From Dyadobacter flavalbus (GTDB lineage Bacteria; Bacteroidota; Bacteroidia; Cytophagales; Spirosomataceae), in NCBI RefSeq assembly GCF_006149045.1, contig NZ_VBSN01000069.1, positions 62,001 through 126,000 on the forward strand: 64,000 nt of DNA, given 5' to 3'. Below are positions 24,785 to 32,935 of the stretch, in pieces; position 1 is the first letter of the stretch; each line of letters starts with the position of its first letter. The position numbers were made by a program, and so were the translations under genes. The notes beneath the pieces are model-generated. The model did no database searches. It worked only from the letters and a program-made list of their open reading frames with translations, and was not told where the DNA came from.

Positions 24785-25501
24785 TCAGGCCATGTTGTGA
24801 TAAACGCGCTGAACGTCGTCGTCTTCTTCGATTTTTTCGATCAGTTTTTCAACCTCGGCGGCTTCTTCTTCGCTCAGCGTTTTGGTGTCGCTCGGAATAC
24901 GCTCAAAATCTGCTTCCACGATTTCATATCCGTTGTCTTCCAGAAAATGCTGTAACGCGCCGAATGCAGTAAATTCACCGTAAATGTTGATCAGATTGGT
25001 TTCTTCATCCAGGAAAACCTCTTCTCCGCCAACGTCGATCAGTTCAAATTCAAGTTCTTCCAGATCCTTGTTTCCAGTATTTTTTACCTTGAAAATGCAT
25101 TTTCTGTCGAATATGAAATCCAGCATGCCCATGGTTCCGAGGCTACCGCCCAGTTTGTTGAAATAGCTTCTTACATTGGCAACTGTACGCGTAGGATTGT
25201 CCGTAGTGCTTTCCACCAGAATGGCCACGCCGTGCGGTCCGTATCCTTCGTACACCATTTCCTTATAATCTTCCTGATCTTTGGACGAAGCTCTTTTGAT
25301 AGCTCTTTCAATGGTTTCCTTTGGCATGTTTGCCGCCCGTGCATTCTGAAGAAGTACGCGGAGCCGGGCATTGGTATCCGGGTCGGCCGTTCCGCTTTTT
25401 ACGGCAAGGACGATATCTTTTCCGATCCGGGTAAACGTTTTGGCCATTTTATCCCAGCGCTTGAACATCCGCGCCTTTCTATATTCATAAGCTCTTCCCA
25501 T
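24785..25501 (-). CDS. YebC/PmpR family regulator (TACO1-like)
   Basis: A 238-residue protein. The N-terminal helical domain has FKRWDKMAKTFTRIGKDIVLAVKSG (the family's usual KxxKxxKxFTK.xKEI pattern), then NMPKETIERAIKRASS and YEGYGPHGVAILVE, which are strong family signatures. An acidic C-terminal tail (SEEEAAEVEKLIEKIEEDDD) follows. Members act as DNA-binding regulators in some bacteria or as translation factors relieving polyproline stalling in others; which applies here cannot be told. Confidence 0.92.
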   Translation of the reverse strand: MGRAYEYRKARMFKRWDKMAKTFTRIGKDIVLAVKSGTADPDTNARLRVLLQNARAANMPKETIERAIKRASSKDQEDYKEMVYEGYGPHGVAILVESTTDNPTRTVANVRSYFNKLGGSLGTMGMLDFIFDRKCIFKVKNTGNKDLEELEFELIDVGGEEVFLDEETNLINIYGEFTAFGALQHFLEDNGYEIVEADFERIPSDTKTLSEEEAAEVEKLIEKIEEDDDVQRVYHNMA

Positions 25502-25625
25502 GCTTATTGTTTATTTGTAGTTAAGTTTGAATTACGTATACCTTGCTTATTGCCAAGTATGCTGCAAATTTATAAAAGACAATTAAAATCAGGTAAAATA
25601 TATTTCTTACCGAACACAGCTTAAA

Positions 25626-26084
25626 ATGAATTTGAAACTGGACTGGCGTTTCCAAACGTTTGATGAACTTACCAATGAAGAATTGTATCAGATTCTCCGG
25701 CTTCGCAGCGAAGTATTTGTCGTGGAGCAAAGATGTACCTTTCTGGATGCAGACAATAAAGATCAAAAGTGCCGTCATCTGTCGGGTTACCTTGACGGAA
25801 AACTGATGGCTTTCTCGCGTATTGTGCCGCCCGGCATTTCTTATGAGTATCCGTCCATCGGCCGGATTGTCGTTTCCGCACAGGGGCGGAAGAGCGGTTT
25901 CGGTGCAGAACTTCTGAATGTTTCCATCGAGAAAGTCGAACAGCTTTACGGCAAAAGCACTATACGTATAGGGGCACAGTTATATCTTAAAAAATTCTAT
26001 GAATCGTTCTATTTTGTCCAGTCCGGAGCCATTTATCTGGAAGATGAAATCGAGCATATTGAAATGACAAGACCTGCTTTGTAG
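25626..26084 (+). CDS. ElaA-type GNAT N-acetyltransferase
   Basis: A 152-residue GNAT protein matching the ElaA subgroup: LYQILRLRSEVFVVEQRCTF near 22-41 and YPSIGRIVVSAQGRKSGFG (the acetyl-CoA pyrophosphate loop is R/Q-x-x-G-x-G, here GRKSGFG). An IGAQLYLKKFYESFYFVQSG segment follows. It transfers an acetyl group to an unknown small-molecule or protein amine. It is divergent from the YebC gene with 124 nt between starts. Confidence 0.88.
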   Translation: MNLKLDWRFQTFDELTNEELYQILRLRSEVFVVEQRCTFLDADNKDQKCRHLSGYLDGKLMAFSRIVPPGISYEYPSIGRIVVSAQGRKSGFGAELLNVSIEKVEQLYGKSTIRIGAQLYLKKFYESFYFVQSGAIYLEDEIEHIEMTRPAL

Positions 26085-26248
26085 TACATGATTGGAAGTG
26101 TCGTTTTTTGGGGAATGAATTCCCGTAATTGACGAATAATGAAACAATCCTGATTCAGAGCGTCTTGAAGTTAAAAATTTTCATTTGGATGATTCAGCCT
26201 AAATTGTAGTACAGTAACTACAAAAAATAGAAAAAAAGTTTATATAAA

Positions 26249-26279
26249 TTGCTCTGTAACGCTTTGTTTCCTAATTTGG
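26249..26279 (+). promoter_or_regulatory. Promoter of the structured transcript upstream of metF
   Basis: TTG (26249-26251), 20-nt spacer, then TAATTTGG (26272-26279), which fits the -7 element except at two positions. The predicted transcription start is near 26285. Confidence 0.45.
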
Positions 26280-26284
26280 CACAG

Positions 26285-26426
26285 AATTTTAGTTATTAGT
26301 ATTCAGTCAAGCAAATTGTTGCTTTGGAACTGACGCCCTGTCAGCTTCCATTAACATTTTTGACGAACACTGATAGAGGAGGGTTTACGTGGAATGGCCT
26401 ACTGTAATGCGGTAGGCCATTTTTTT
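26285..26426 (+). ncRNA. Candidate small RNA or metF leader attenuator
   Basis: A non-coding stretch of about 140 nt with three ordered hairpins. The first is AGCAA/TTGCT at 26310-26323. The second is a strong stem with GGAA plus CTGAC pairing with GTCAG plus TTCC (26326-26349, one bulge, 5-nt loop). The third is an intrinsic terminator with an 8-bp stem TGGCCTAC/GTAGGCCA (26395-26419) and seven T (26420-26426). A conserved-looking GATAGAGGAGGG lies between. It does not fit the SAM, cobalamin or THF riboswitch cores I know. A TACTTTTA box at 26470-26477 could give metF its own promoter, so this may be an independent RNA gene. Confidence 0.45.
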
Positions 26427-26496
26427 GTGCTTTCAATTGGTTTGCATGGTTAAAACGTGTTCATTTGCATACTTTTAGAACACACCAAATCCCTAC

Positions 26497-27453
26497 ATGA
26501 CCAAAGTAACAGAGTTCATTGAACAGGCCGCAGGCAAAACACTATTCTCCATCGAGATTATCCCTCCTTTAAAAGGTCAGAATATTAACGAGTTGCTGAA
26601 TTCCATTGAACCGCTGATGGAATTCAAACCTCCATTTGTGGACGTTACATATCACCGCGAGGAACTGATCGACAGAGTAGGGCCGAACGGGCTGATCGAA
26701 AGAATTCCCATTCGCAAACGTCCGGGAACAGTCGGGATTTGTGCAAGGTTAATGGAACGATTTCATGTGGATGCGGTTCCGCATGTCATTTGCGGCGGGT
26801 TTACAAAAGATGAAACCGAAGACGTACTTATAGACCTGCATTATCTCGGCATTGATAATGTACTTGTGCTGCGCGGCGATCCTGAAAAGTCTGCGGGCGT
26901 TTTCAAGGCCAAAACCGGCGGCCATACGTATGCCTCGGAACTTGTAAAGCAGGTCAGTAATATGAACCAGGGCATTTTGCTGAATGCAGAAACGGAAATG
27001 TCACCGACGAACTTCTGCATCGGCGTGGCCGGATATCCTGAAAAACATATTGATGCGGCCAGCATGGATATGGATTACGAACATCTCCGCAAGAAAGTGG
27101 AGCTGGGCGCAAATTACATCGTAACCCAGATGTTTTTCGACAATCAGAAGTATTTTCAGTTTGTGGAAAGATGCCGGGCAGAAGGCATTACGGTTCCGAT
27201 CATTCCGGGGCTGAAACCCATTGCTACCAAAAAACAACTGACGGTACTTGCCCAGATTTTCCATCTGGAATTTCCCGCAGAACTGGCCAGTGAAGTGGAA
27301 AAGTGCGCTTCCGACAAGGAAGTTCGTCAGGTCGGGATTGAATGGGGAATCCAACAGTGCAAGGAATTAATGGATTACGGCGTTCCGGTCCTGCATTTTT
27401 ATACGATGGGCAAGTCGGACAACGTAGCGCAGATTGCAAAGCAGGTTTTCTGA
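26497..27453 (+). CDS. metF: Methylenetetrahydrofolate reductase
   Basis: A 318-residue FAD-dependent TIM-barrel enzyme making 5-methyl-THF for homocysteine methylation. The N-terminus carries the catalytic Glu in LFSIEIIPP, followed by FVDVTYHR. The VLVLRGDPEKS stretch, CIGVAGYPEKHIDA (~162-175), FITQMFFDNQ-like VTQMFFDNQKYF and PIIPGLKPI are all classical. It is preceded by a structured transcript and terminator, and is convergent with the YbjQ-like gene (6 nt). Confidence 0.95.
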   Translation: MTKVTEFIEQAAGKTLFSIEIIPPLKGQNINELLNSIEPLMEFKPPFVDVTYHREELIDRVGPNGLIERIPIRKRPGTVGICARLMERFHVDAVPHVICGGFTKDETEDVLIDLHYLGIDNVLVLRGDPEKSAGVFKAKTGGHTYASELVKQVSNMNQGILLNAETEMSPTNFCIGVAGYPEKHIDAASMDMDYEHLRKKVELGANYIVTQMFFDNQKYFQFVERCRAEGITVPIIPGLKPIATKKQLTVLAQIFHLEFPAELASEVEKCASDKEVRQVGIEWGIQQCKELMDYGVPVLHFYTMGKSDNVAQIAKQVF

Positions 27454-27459
27454 AAAATA

Positions 27460-27780
27460 TCATTCATAACAGACAGCGGTTCCGTTTGCACTCACCATCA
27501 GCATGGAGCCGTTGCCGCCGATGGTTTCGAAGTCAAGGTCCACACCGATGATGGCGTTGGCACCCAGCCGCTGCGCCTGGTCCATCATTTCCCTGATTGC
27601 AATACTTTTGGCTTCACGAAGTCCCTGTTCGTAAGCGCCGGAACGGCCGCCCACAACATCGCGGATGCCGGCAAGAAAATCGCGGACAAAATTTGCCCCG
27701 ATAATGGCTTCACCATTTACCAAACCAATGTATTTGACAATTTTTTTACTTTCAATGTTGGGAGTAGTCGTAACAAGCAT
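27460..27780 (-). CDS. YbjQ/UPF0145 family protein
   Basis: A 106-residue protein with no signal peptide. The pattern TTTPNIESKKIVKYIGLVNGEAIIG at the start, then DVVGGRSGAYEQGLREAKSIAIREMMDQAQRLGANAIIGVDLDFE and a glycine-rich end (GGNGSMLMVSANGTAV), is that of the YbjQ/DUF74 family. Members form pentameric beta barrels of unknown function, sometimes described as putative heavy-metal-binding. Family length is about 105 residues, so it is intact. Confidence 0.92.
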   Translation of the reverse strand: MLVTTTPNIESKKIVKYIGLVNGEAIIGANFVRDFLAGIRDVVGGRSGAYEQGLREAKSIAIREMMDQAQRLGANAIIGVDLDFETIGGNGSMLMVSANGTAVCYE

Positions 27781-28010
27781 AGGATATAAGTTGGATGAAA
27801 GTGAAAATCTCTGGCCGAATTTAGTTTATTTCATTTTTCCCGGATCAAAAAAAAATGTTCAGTGGCAAAGTTGCACAGGATGTTGGTAAAATTATCTTAC
27901 GACCTGAATATTTATGTATTTTAATACGCAGCAGGCGTGATCATCACAATTGGAAACAATAATTCTTAGCTTTGTTTTCAAACATTACAGCAGTAAAAAC
28001 AAAATTCAAG

Positions 28011-28586
28011 ATGGAGCAGACTATTGAAGCGGTAAATAATGTAATCAGAAGCAGACGCAGTATTCAACCTCAGAACTATATACAAAAAGAAATTCCGGAC
28101 GATATCATCAGAACGATTCTTGAAAATGCCAACTACGCACCGACACATAAATTGACGGAACCGTGGCGTTTCATCGTGTTCAAAGGGGAAAGCCTGAAAC
28201 GGCTCGCAAGTTTTTTTTCGGAAAGATACCGTACGATAACGCCTCCCGAATCTTTTTCCCAGGCCAAATATGAAGCCGCAGGTGAAAAAGTGCTCAGATC
28301 GGGCTGCGTGATTGTGATCAGTGCGGAACTTCATCCGGAAAAGCTGCCCGAATGGGAAGAAGTGGCTGCCGTCGCATGCGCCGTTCAGAATATGTGGCTT
28401 ACGGCAACTGCCTACGGAATCGGTTCGTACTGGAGCAGCCCGGGCATCCTGAAAGAGCTTTCACAATTCCTGAACATCAACGAAAACCAGAAATGCCTCG
28501 GATTGTACTTCATGGGTTATCATGATGCCGCAGCAGCTCCTGCGCGCCGTACGCCTATTGAAAACAAAATAACGTGGGCTGAATAA
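28011..28586 (+). CDS. Nitroreductase family protein
   Basis: A 191-residue FMN flavoprotein. The N-terminal RSRRSIQPQNY (the FMN-phosphate-binding RRS motif), NANYAPTHKLTEPWRFIVF (FMN contact) and the C-terminal-half GIGSYWSSPGIL block are characteristic of NfsB/YdjA-like nitroreductases. It reduces nitro compounds or quinones with NAD(P)H; the physiological substrate is unknown. ATG 28011 is chosen because the upstream extension to 27972 is unlike the family. A TAGCTTTG box at 27967-27974 lies ahead. The stop overlaps the ATG of the ABC ATPase. Confidence 0.9.
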   Translation: MEQTIEAVNNVIRSRRSIQPQNYIQKEIPDDIIRTILENANYAPTHKLTEPWRFIVFKGESLKRLASFFSERYRTITPPESFSQAKYEAAGEKVLRSGCVIVISAELHPEKLPEWEEVAAVACAVQNMWLTATAYGIGSYWSSPGILKELSQFLNINENQKCLGLYFMGYHDAAAAPARRTPIENKITWAE

Positions 28587-29563
28587 TGATGGCTGAAAAA
28601 TCCATTCTGAAGGCGGAGGCGGTATCAAAAGGTTTCGGCGGAAATCCGGTGCTTTCTGGCATTGACCTGGAACTTCATGCCGGAGAATGGCTTGGCATTC
28701 TGGGCGAAAGCGGGTCCGGAAAAAGTACTTTGCTCCGCATCATGGGACGTTTCCTGGATGCGGAGCAGGGAAAAGTTTTTTTCAGGAAAAGTGAGCTGAA
28801 ACCTGTAAGCGGCGAACTGATTCCCGGGCATCCTTCCATCCGGCTTATTCATCAGGAATTTGAGCTTTTTCCCAATCAGACCGTCGAGGAAAACATTGCT
28901 TACTCGCTCCGGTTTTATGAAGCGCAGTACCGGAAAGGCAAAGTTTCGGAACTGATTGCTACGGCCGGTCTGGAAAATGTCAGAAATCAGAAAGCCAAAC
29001 TGCTGTCCGGAGGAGAAAAACAGCGTACGGCCATCGCGCGTGCCATTGCAGAACAGCCGGATGTACTTCTACTGGATGAACCCTTTGCTCATCTGGATAA
29101 CCATAACCGCCGGGTGCTTGCCAATGCCATTGAAATTATGCGTAAAAGGCATCATATGGCCTGCATTTTCGTGACGCATGAAGCGGCGGATGCCCTTGCG
29201 TGGTCGGACCGGATTGCGGTTCTGAAAAATGGCCGTATGGTTCAGACCGGCTCTCCTTCTGAAATTTACAACAATCCGCTGAACAGTTATGTCGCTGAAC
29301 TGACCGGAGATATCAATTGGCTGGCGGATCAGAAAGACCGTAAAGCCTGTTTTATCCGGCCTGAAAAATTGAAACTCACAAAGCATCCGGAAAAAAGCAA
29401 ATGGCAGGGCAGGGTAGAAAACATCCGCTTTCACGGAAATTACTGGGAAGTAAGGTGCGGGAATGAAACTGAAAAACTGTCATTTTACCGCAGCCGCATG
29501 GATATGGAAGTCGGACAAGATATTTTTCTGACCTATTCTTCCAAAGATCTGAAATGTGTTTAG
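28586..29563 (+). CDS. ABC transporter ATP-binding protein (orphan, TOBE-type)
   Basis: A 325-residue ATPase. Walker A GESGSGKST (40-48), Q-loop near HQEFELFPN (~89-97), signature LSGGEKQR (140-147), Walker B LLLDEP (161-166) and H-loop FVTHEAAD are all present. Beyond ~235 the chain has a TOBE-like beta region (CFIRPEKLKL, WQGRVENIRFHGNYWEVRC), as in PotA/CysA/FbpC-type importers. No permease or binding protein is adjacent. It overlaps the nitroreductase stop by one base (a second ATG follows at 28589), suggesting translational coupling. Confidence 0.9.
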   Translation: MMAEKSILKAEAVSKGFGGNPVLSGIDLELHAGEWLGILGESGSGKSTLLRIMGRFLDAEQGKVFFRKSELKPVSGELIPGHPSIRLIHQEFELFPNQTVEENIAYSLRFYEAQYRKGKVSELIATAGLENVRNQKAKLLSGGEKQRTAIARAIAEQPDVLLLDEPFAHLDNHNRRVLANAIEIMRKRHHMACIFVTHEAADALAWSDRIAVLKNGRMVQTGSPSEIYNNPLNSYVAELTGDINWLADQKDRKACFIRPEKLKLTKHPEKSKWQGRVENIRFHGNYWEVRCGNETEKLSFYRSRMDMEVGQDIFLTYSSKDLKCV

Positions 29564-32134
29564 TTACAAATTAAAGCGGAAAGAAATCTTTACTGCAAAC
29601 GGCGTGACGTCAGGATTGCTGAGGTAAGTAAGCCGATGAATAAAGTCAATCCGTCCCGATTTGAAAAAGTTGTCAATACCGTAACCAAGTTCCAAATATG
29701 GCTTGTCTTTCAGCCGGCTGAAAGTCTGTATTTCATTTCCCGATTCATCCAGTGTTGTTGTAAGTGCAAGATTGGCGTTACTTACGCCGCCGTAAAATAT
29801 TCTCCCGGTTGCCAGCATTCTCAGTTTAAGCCTGCGTATGGCCGGTATGCGGTTTAAGAAAAGACCCTCAAAATTATGCTCCATGCGCAGCGCAATGTAG
29901 CGGTCGCTGATAAATTCAAAGTATCGCATGAGGTTATACGCATTGTCGACATAGAAAAACGATTCATTCCCCAGCGGCGTATAAAGCAAAGGATAAGGAA
30001 GTGTTGTCGGGATATAACCCAATGTAAGATTATAGAAAGTACGTCCGATTACGCCGGCACGAAAACTCTGTCTTATATTCAGCGATAATTTGTTGTAATT
30101 GAAATCGCCGCCCAGAAAATTCCTGATCCCTAGCGTGTAACGCAGCGTAAAAGCAGGCGCATTTCCGTTTCCCATGCTGATCCTTTCATTGTCATTCTGC
30201 AGAAATGTTTCCTTGCCCGCCAGCCTTGCTTCCAGATTGATCTCGGTTATATCAAATGTACTTTTTAACGGCGATTCGTTTCCGGCAACAGGGTTTGTCC
30301 TGTAAGCAAAAGGAAACAACGGCCGGAAATCACGGTGCCTGATCTGGACGCTTGCGGTAAGCCCTTTTACCATTTCCCGCTTGAAGTAAGCCGAAATATC
30401 TTCCTGCCAATAAGGCCGGCGAAAAGCGCCATAACGGGAAAATGCACCGAAAATCGTATTCGGGCCAATGGTTTCGGCTGAAACACCAAGCCGTTCAAGG
30501 TCTCTGGAATAAGCGATTCCGGCCATTGTCCATGGTTTGCGGTCCACAATGTAGTCCAGTCCGGCACCGTACTTGAACGCCTGATCGCGTGTTCCATAGG
30601 CTCCGTAACCGCTGAAAATCCACTTTTTGCTAAAACCCGGATCGGTCTTGAAGCCCATGCGAAATCGGTGCCCTTCCACTGCGTTATAGGCATAAAGATA
30701 AAGATATGGCCCGATGTCAATGTTCCATTTGTCAATCCTTTTGTACCCGTTGACAAGCACATTCAGGATTTCAGAATACGTTTTTACAACCGGAAGTACT
30801 TTCAGCGAATCCACAAGCTGAAATGAAAGCTGTTCACTCGGGCTCAGCGTTTCAGGACGGCTTTTCTGCCAGAAAGTAGAATCATATTCATCGTAATCTT
30901 CTTTAAGCTCAACGGCAGTGTCATAAAACTTTACATCGCGCGCCGCAGTGATTTTGAAGCCGGAATTGGCCGAATAAAACTTCAAGAGCATGCCGGCTGT
31001 TTTTTTTGTCGGTTCGTCCACATCGATCAGCACGCGGGTTTTGGAAGTTACCCAGTTTTTTTCGTCCTCCGAAAGTTCATAGGATTGCTGAATCTTGATC
31101 TTTTCGATGAAATTCAGGTTTGCTTTCCTGCCGGTTGCTGCATCCATTTGAGTCAGTGCAAACGAATTTCCGTCCACCCAGAAAGATCCGGTAAAAGCCA
31201 GATCCTGCTGTTGACGAGGCTCAAAATCAATCTGATAATCATAAGTTTTTCCGTTGAAACTGCTGTCGGCAAGATAATATTCGTAATAAAGCTTCCAGTT
31301 TTCACTCACCGGAGACACAAAATCCTTTTCCAGAATATTCAGCCAGTTGTTGTAAAAATTGTATTGCTGAAACGACGAGCCGATCAGTTGCGAAACAAAG
31401 CTGCCGTCAGTCAGTCCTACGCCGGATACCTTTGTTTTGTTGATGACTTCTTTTTTCTTTTTTGGATTGTTCCGGTAATAAACATTTGAAACAGACTCGG
31501 AAATAAAAATCGGAATGATCGTTTCACCGTTTTCACCTTTCAGCTGATCGTACTGATCCACAATGTGCGTCATTTTCTTTACCGATTTCCTGCTTCTGAA
31601 CCTGTCGGAAAGGTTGTCTATATCAATCTGGATTTTGTTATAGCTTTCGTATTCGTACGCATTCAGGTTGTCGGAATTGTTCTGCTTTTTGTTAGCAATG
31701 ATTTTTCTCAGGATGGCATATGCCGGATTTTCGCCTGCAAAAATTTTTACTTCCCGAAGCTGCAAAGAACCGGGCGCCAGCTGAATGTCAATGGTTTGTT
31801 CCGGCAGGTCCGGTGCAATGGCCTTGCTTCTGCTTTCATAACCAACATAAGTAATGAGAATGGAATCCGCAGGCGGCGTGTAGGCAAGCTGGTAATAACC
31901 GTCAAAATTGGTTGTCGTTCCGGACGAGGAAGCTTTGACGGCAAGGTTTGCAAACGGAACGGGATCGCCCGTCGTGGCATCGGTAACCCGTCCTTTTATG
32001 ATAAAGGATGTTTGGGAAAAGGCATTTTTACAACAAATTGTCAGCAGTAAAGCAATGCACAGCAGTAAACCAAATGAGCTGAAATTCCGGACTGGCCTGT
32101 ATAAAATGTATTTTTTCCCATTCCGGTTTTTCAT
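29564..32134 (-). CDS. DUF5686 outer-membrane protein with carboxypeptidase-regulatory-like domain
   Basis: An 856-residue protein with a signal peptide (hydrophobic ~22-40). Residues ~45-130 are the CarboxypepD_reg-like domain (IKGRVTDATTGDPVPFANLAVK, FDGYYQLAY). The rest matches DUF5686, with ENPAYAILRKIIANKKQNN followed by NAYEYESYNKIQIDID, and a C-terminal beta-barrel-like region ending in an aromatic/charged strand (FAVKISFRFNL). Members are outer-membrane proteins of unknown role in Bacteroidota. It overlaps the SanA-like gene by 4 nt (ATGA) and is convergent with the ABC gene. Confidence 0.88.
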   Translation of the reverse strand: MKNRNGKKYILYRPVRNFSSFGLLLCIALLLTICCKNAFSQTSFIIKGRVTDATTGDPVPFANLAVKASSSGTTTNFDGYYQLAYTPPADSILITYVGYESRSKAIAPDLPEQTIDIQLAPGSLQLREVKIFAGENPAYAILRKIIANKKQNNSDNLNAYEYESYNKIQIDIDNLSDRFRSRKSVKKMTHIVDQYDQLKGENGETIIPIFISESVSNVYYRNNPKKKKEVINKTKVSGVGLTDGSFVSQLIGSSFQQYNFYNNWLNILEKDFVSPVSENWKLYYEYYLADSSFNGKTYDYQIDFEPRQQQDLAFTGSFWVDGNSFALTQMDAATGRKANLNFIEKIKIQQSYELSEDEKNWVTSKTRVLIDVDEPTKKTAGMLLKFYSANSGFKITAARDVKFYDTAVELKEDYDEYDSTFWQKSRPETLSPSEQLSFQLVDSLKVLPVVKTYSEILNVLVNGYKRIDKWNIDIGPYLYLYAYNAVEGHRFRMGFKTDPGFSKKWIFSGYGAYGTRDQAFKYGAGLDYIVDRKPWTMAGIAYSRDLERLGVSAETIGPNTIFGAFSRYGAFRRPYWQEDISAYFKREMVKGLTASVQIRHRDFRPLFPFAYRTNPVAGNESPLKSTFDITEINLEARLAGKETFLQNDNERISMGNGNAPAFTLRYTLGIRNFLGGDFNYNKLSLNIRQSFRAGVIGRTFYNLTLGYIPTTLPYPLLYTPLGNESFFYVDNAYNLMRYFEFISDRYIALRMEHNFEGLFLNRIPAIRRLKLRMLATGRIFYGGVSNANLALTTTLDESGNEIQTFSRLKDKPYLELGYGIDNFFKSGRIDFIHRLTYLSNPDVTPFAVKISFRFNL

Positions 32135-32769
32135 TTTTTCCTGATCTCGTTATTTGAAGTAACGTCTGCAGGCGGCCGCAGGATATGAACGTCCAGAACG
32201 GCTTTCGGCCGTGCAAGGTATTCACGTATCAGCGTCCGTACCGAATAGCCGTCGGGTACATCCTGAGCTGCAAATGAAATGGCATTGATGCCTTCGCTGT
32301 GCGCAATGTAAAGTGCCCTTGCATTATGAAAGTTCTGCGAAATAATCGTAAAGTCATCCTGATTAAAAACTTCCTTGCAGCGGATCACGGAATCAAAAGT
32401 CCGGAAACCGGCATAATCCAGCGTCATCACATTTTCAGGAATCCCGAGGTTGAGCAATGCCCGCTGCATGTCGAGCGGTTCGTTGTAATATTGCGAATCG
32501 TTGTTTCCGCTCAGGATGATGTATTTGATTTTCCCTTCTTTAAAAAGCCTTGCTGTGGCTTCCATTCTATACTTGAAGAACAGGTTTTCTTTTCCATTTT
32601 CCGAATTCCTGCTTGTTCCCAAAACCAGCGCAACGTCATTAGAAGGAAGATTATCTATAGAAAAGTAATTGTACTGCCGCGTACAGTACACGACCCATAA
32701 GTTACAAAGCAAGATGAAAACCATGCAGACGAATAACAGAACCAATATGGTTTTTAAAAATTTTTTCAC
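32131..32769 (-). CDS. SanA/YdcF-type (DUF218) membrane protein
   Basis: A 212-residue protein with one N-terminal transmembrane segment (~6-28). The DUF218-type core has DVALVLGTSRNSENGKENLFFKYRMEATARLF, IKYIILSGNN, EPLDMQRALLNLGIP and DYAGFRTFDSVIRCKEVF. This is the SanA/vancomycin high-temperature-exclusion subgroup, linked in enterics to envelope permeability; the reaction is unknown. It is the promoter-proximal gene of a two-gene operon with the DUF5686 protein. Confidence 0.88.
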   Translation of the reverse strand: MKKFLKTILVLLFVCMVFILLCNLWVVYCTRQYNYFSIDNLPSNDVALVLGTSRNSENGKENLFFKYRMEATARLFKEGKIKYIILSGNNDSQYYNEPLDMQRALLNLGIPENVMTLDYAGFRTFDSVIRCKEVFNQDDFTIISQNFHNARALYIAHSEGINAISFAAQDVPDGYSVRTLIREYLARPKAVLDVHILRPPADVTSNNEIRKK

Positions 32770-32895
32770 CTGTATACTTAAAGTTACACTTTAAATCTAC
32801 CAACTCTTTGTAAAATTCCATCCTGTTGTACATCATTTCACAGCTAAAAATCTGTACGCACAGTCCGATGTATTCTGTTGAGAATTTTTTTCAGG

Positions 32896-32935
32896 GTTTT
32901 AGAAAGATTTCAAAACCCTGAAATCTTTCTAAAAC
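32896..32935 (-). terminator. Stable hairpin at the 3' end of the topoisomerase gene
   Basis: A perfect 16-bp stem (32896-32911 with 32920-32935) has an 8-nt loop and contains the stop codon of the topoisomerase gene. A competing 9-10-bp hairpin (CAGGGTTTT/AAAACCCTG, 32892-32920) shares the left arm. No T tract follows on the minus strand. Confidence 0.5.

Noticed and set aside
26285..26426. SAM, cobalamin or THF riboswitch upstream of metF
   Set aside because: None of the conserved core segments (for example GGTGCTAATTCC, present ahead of metX) occurs here.
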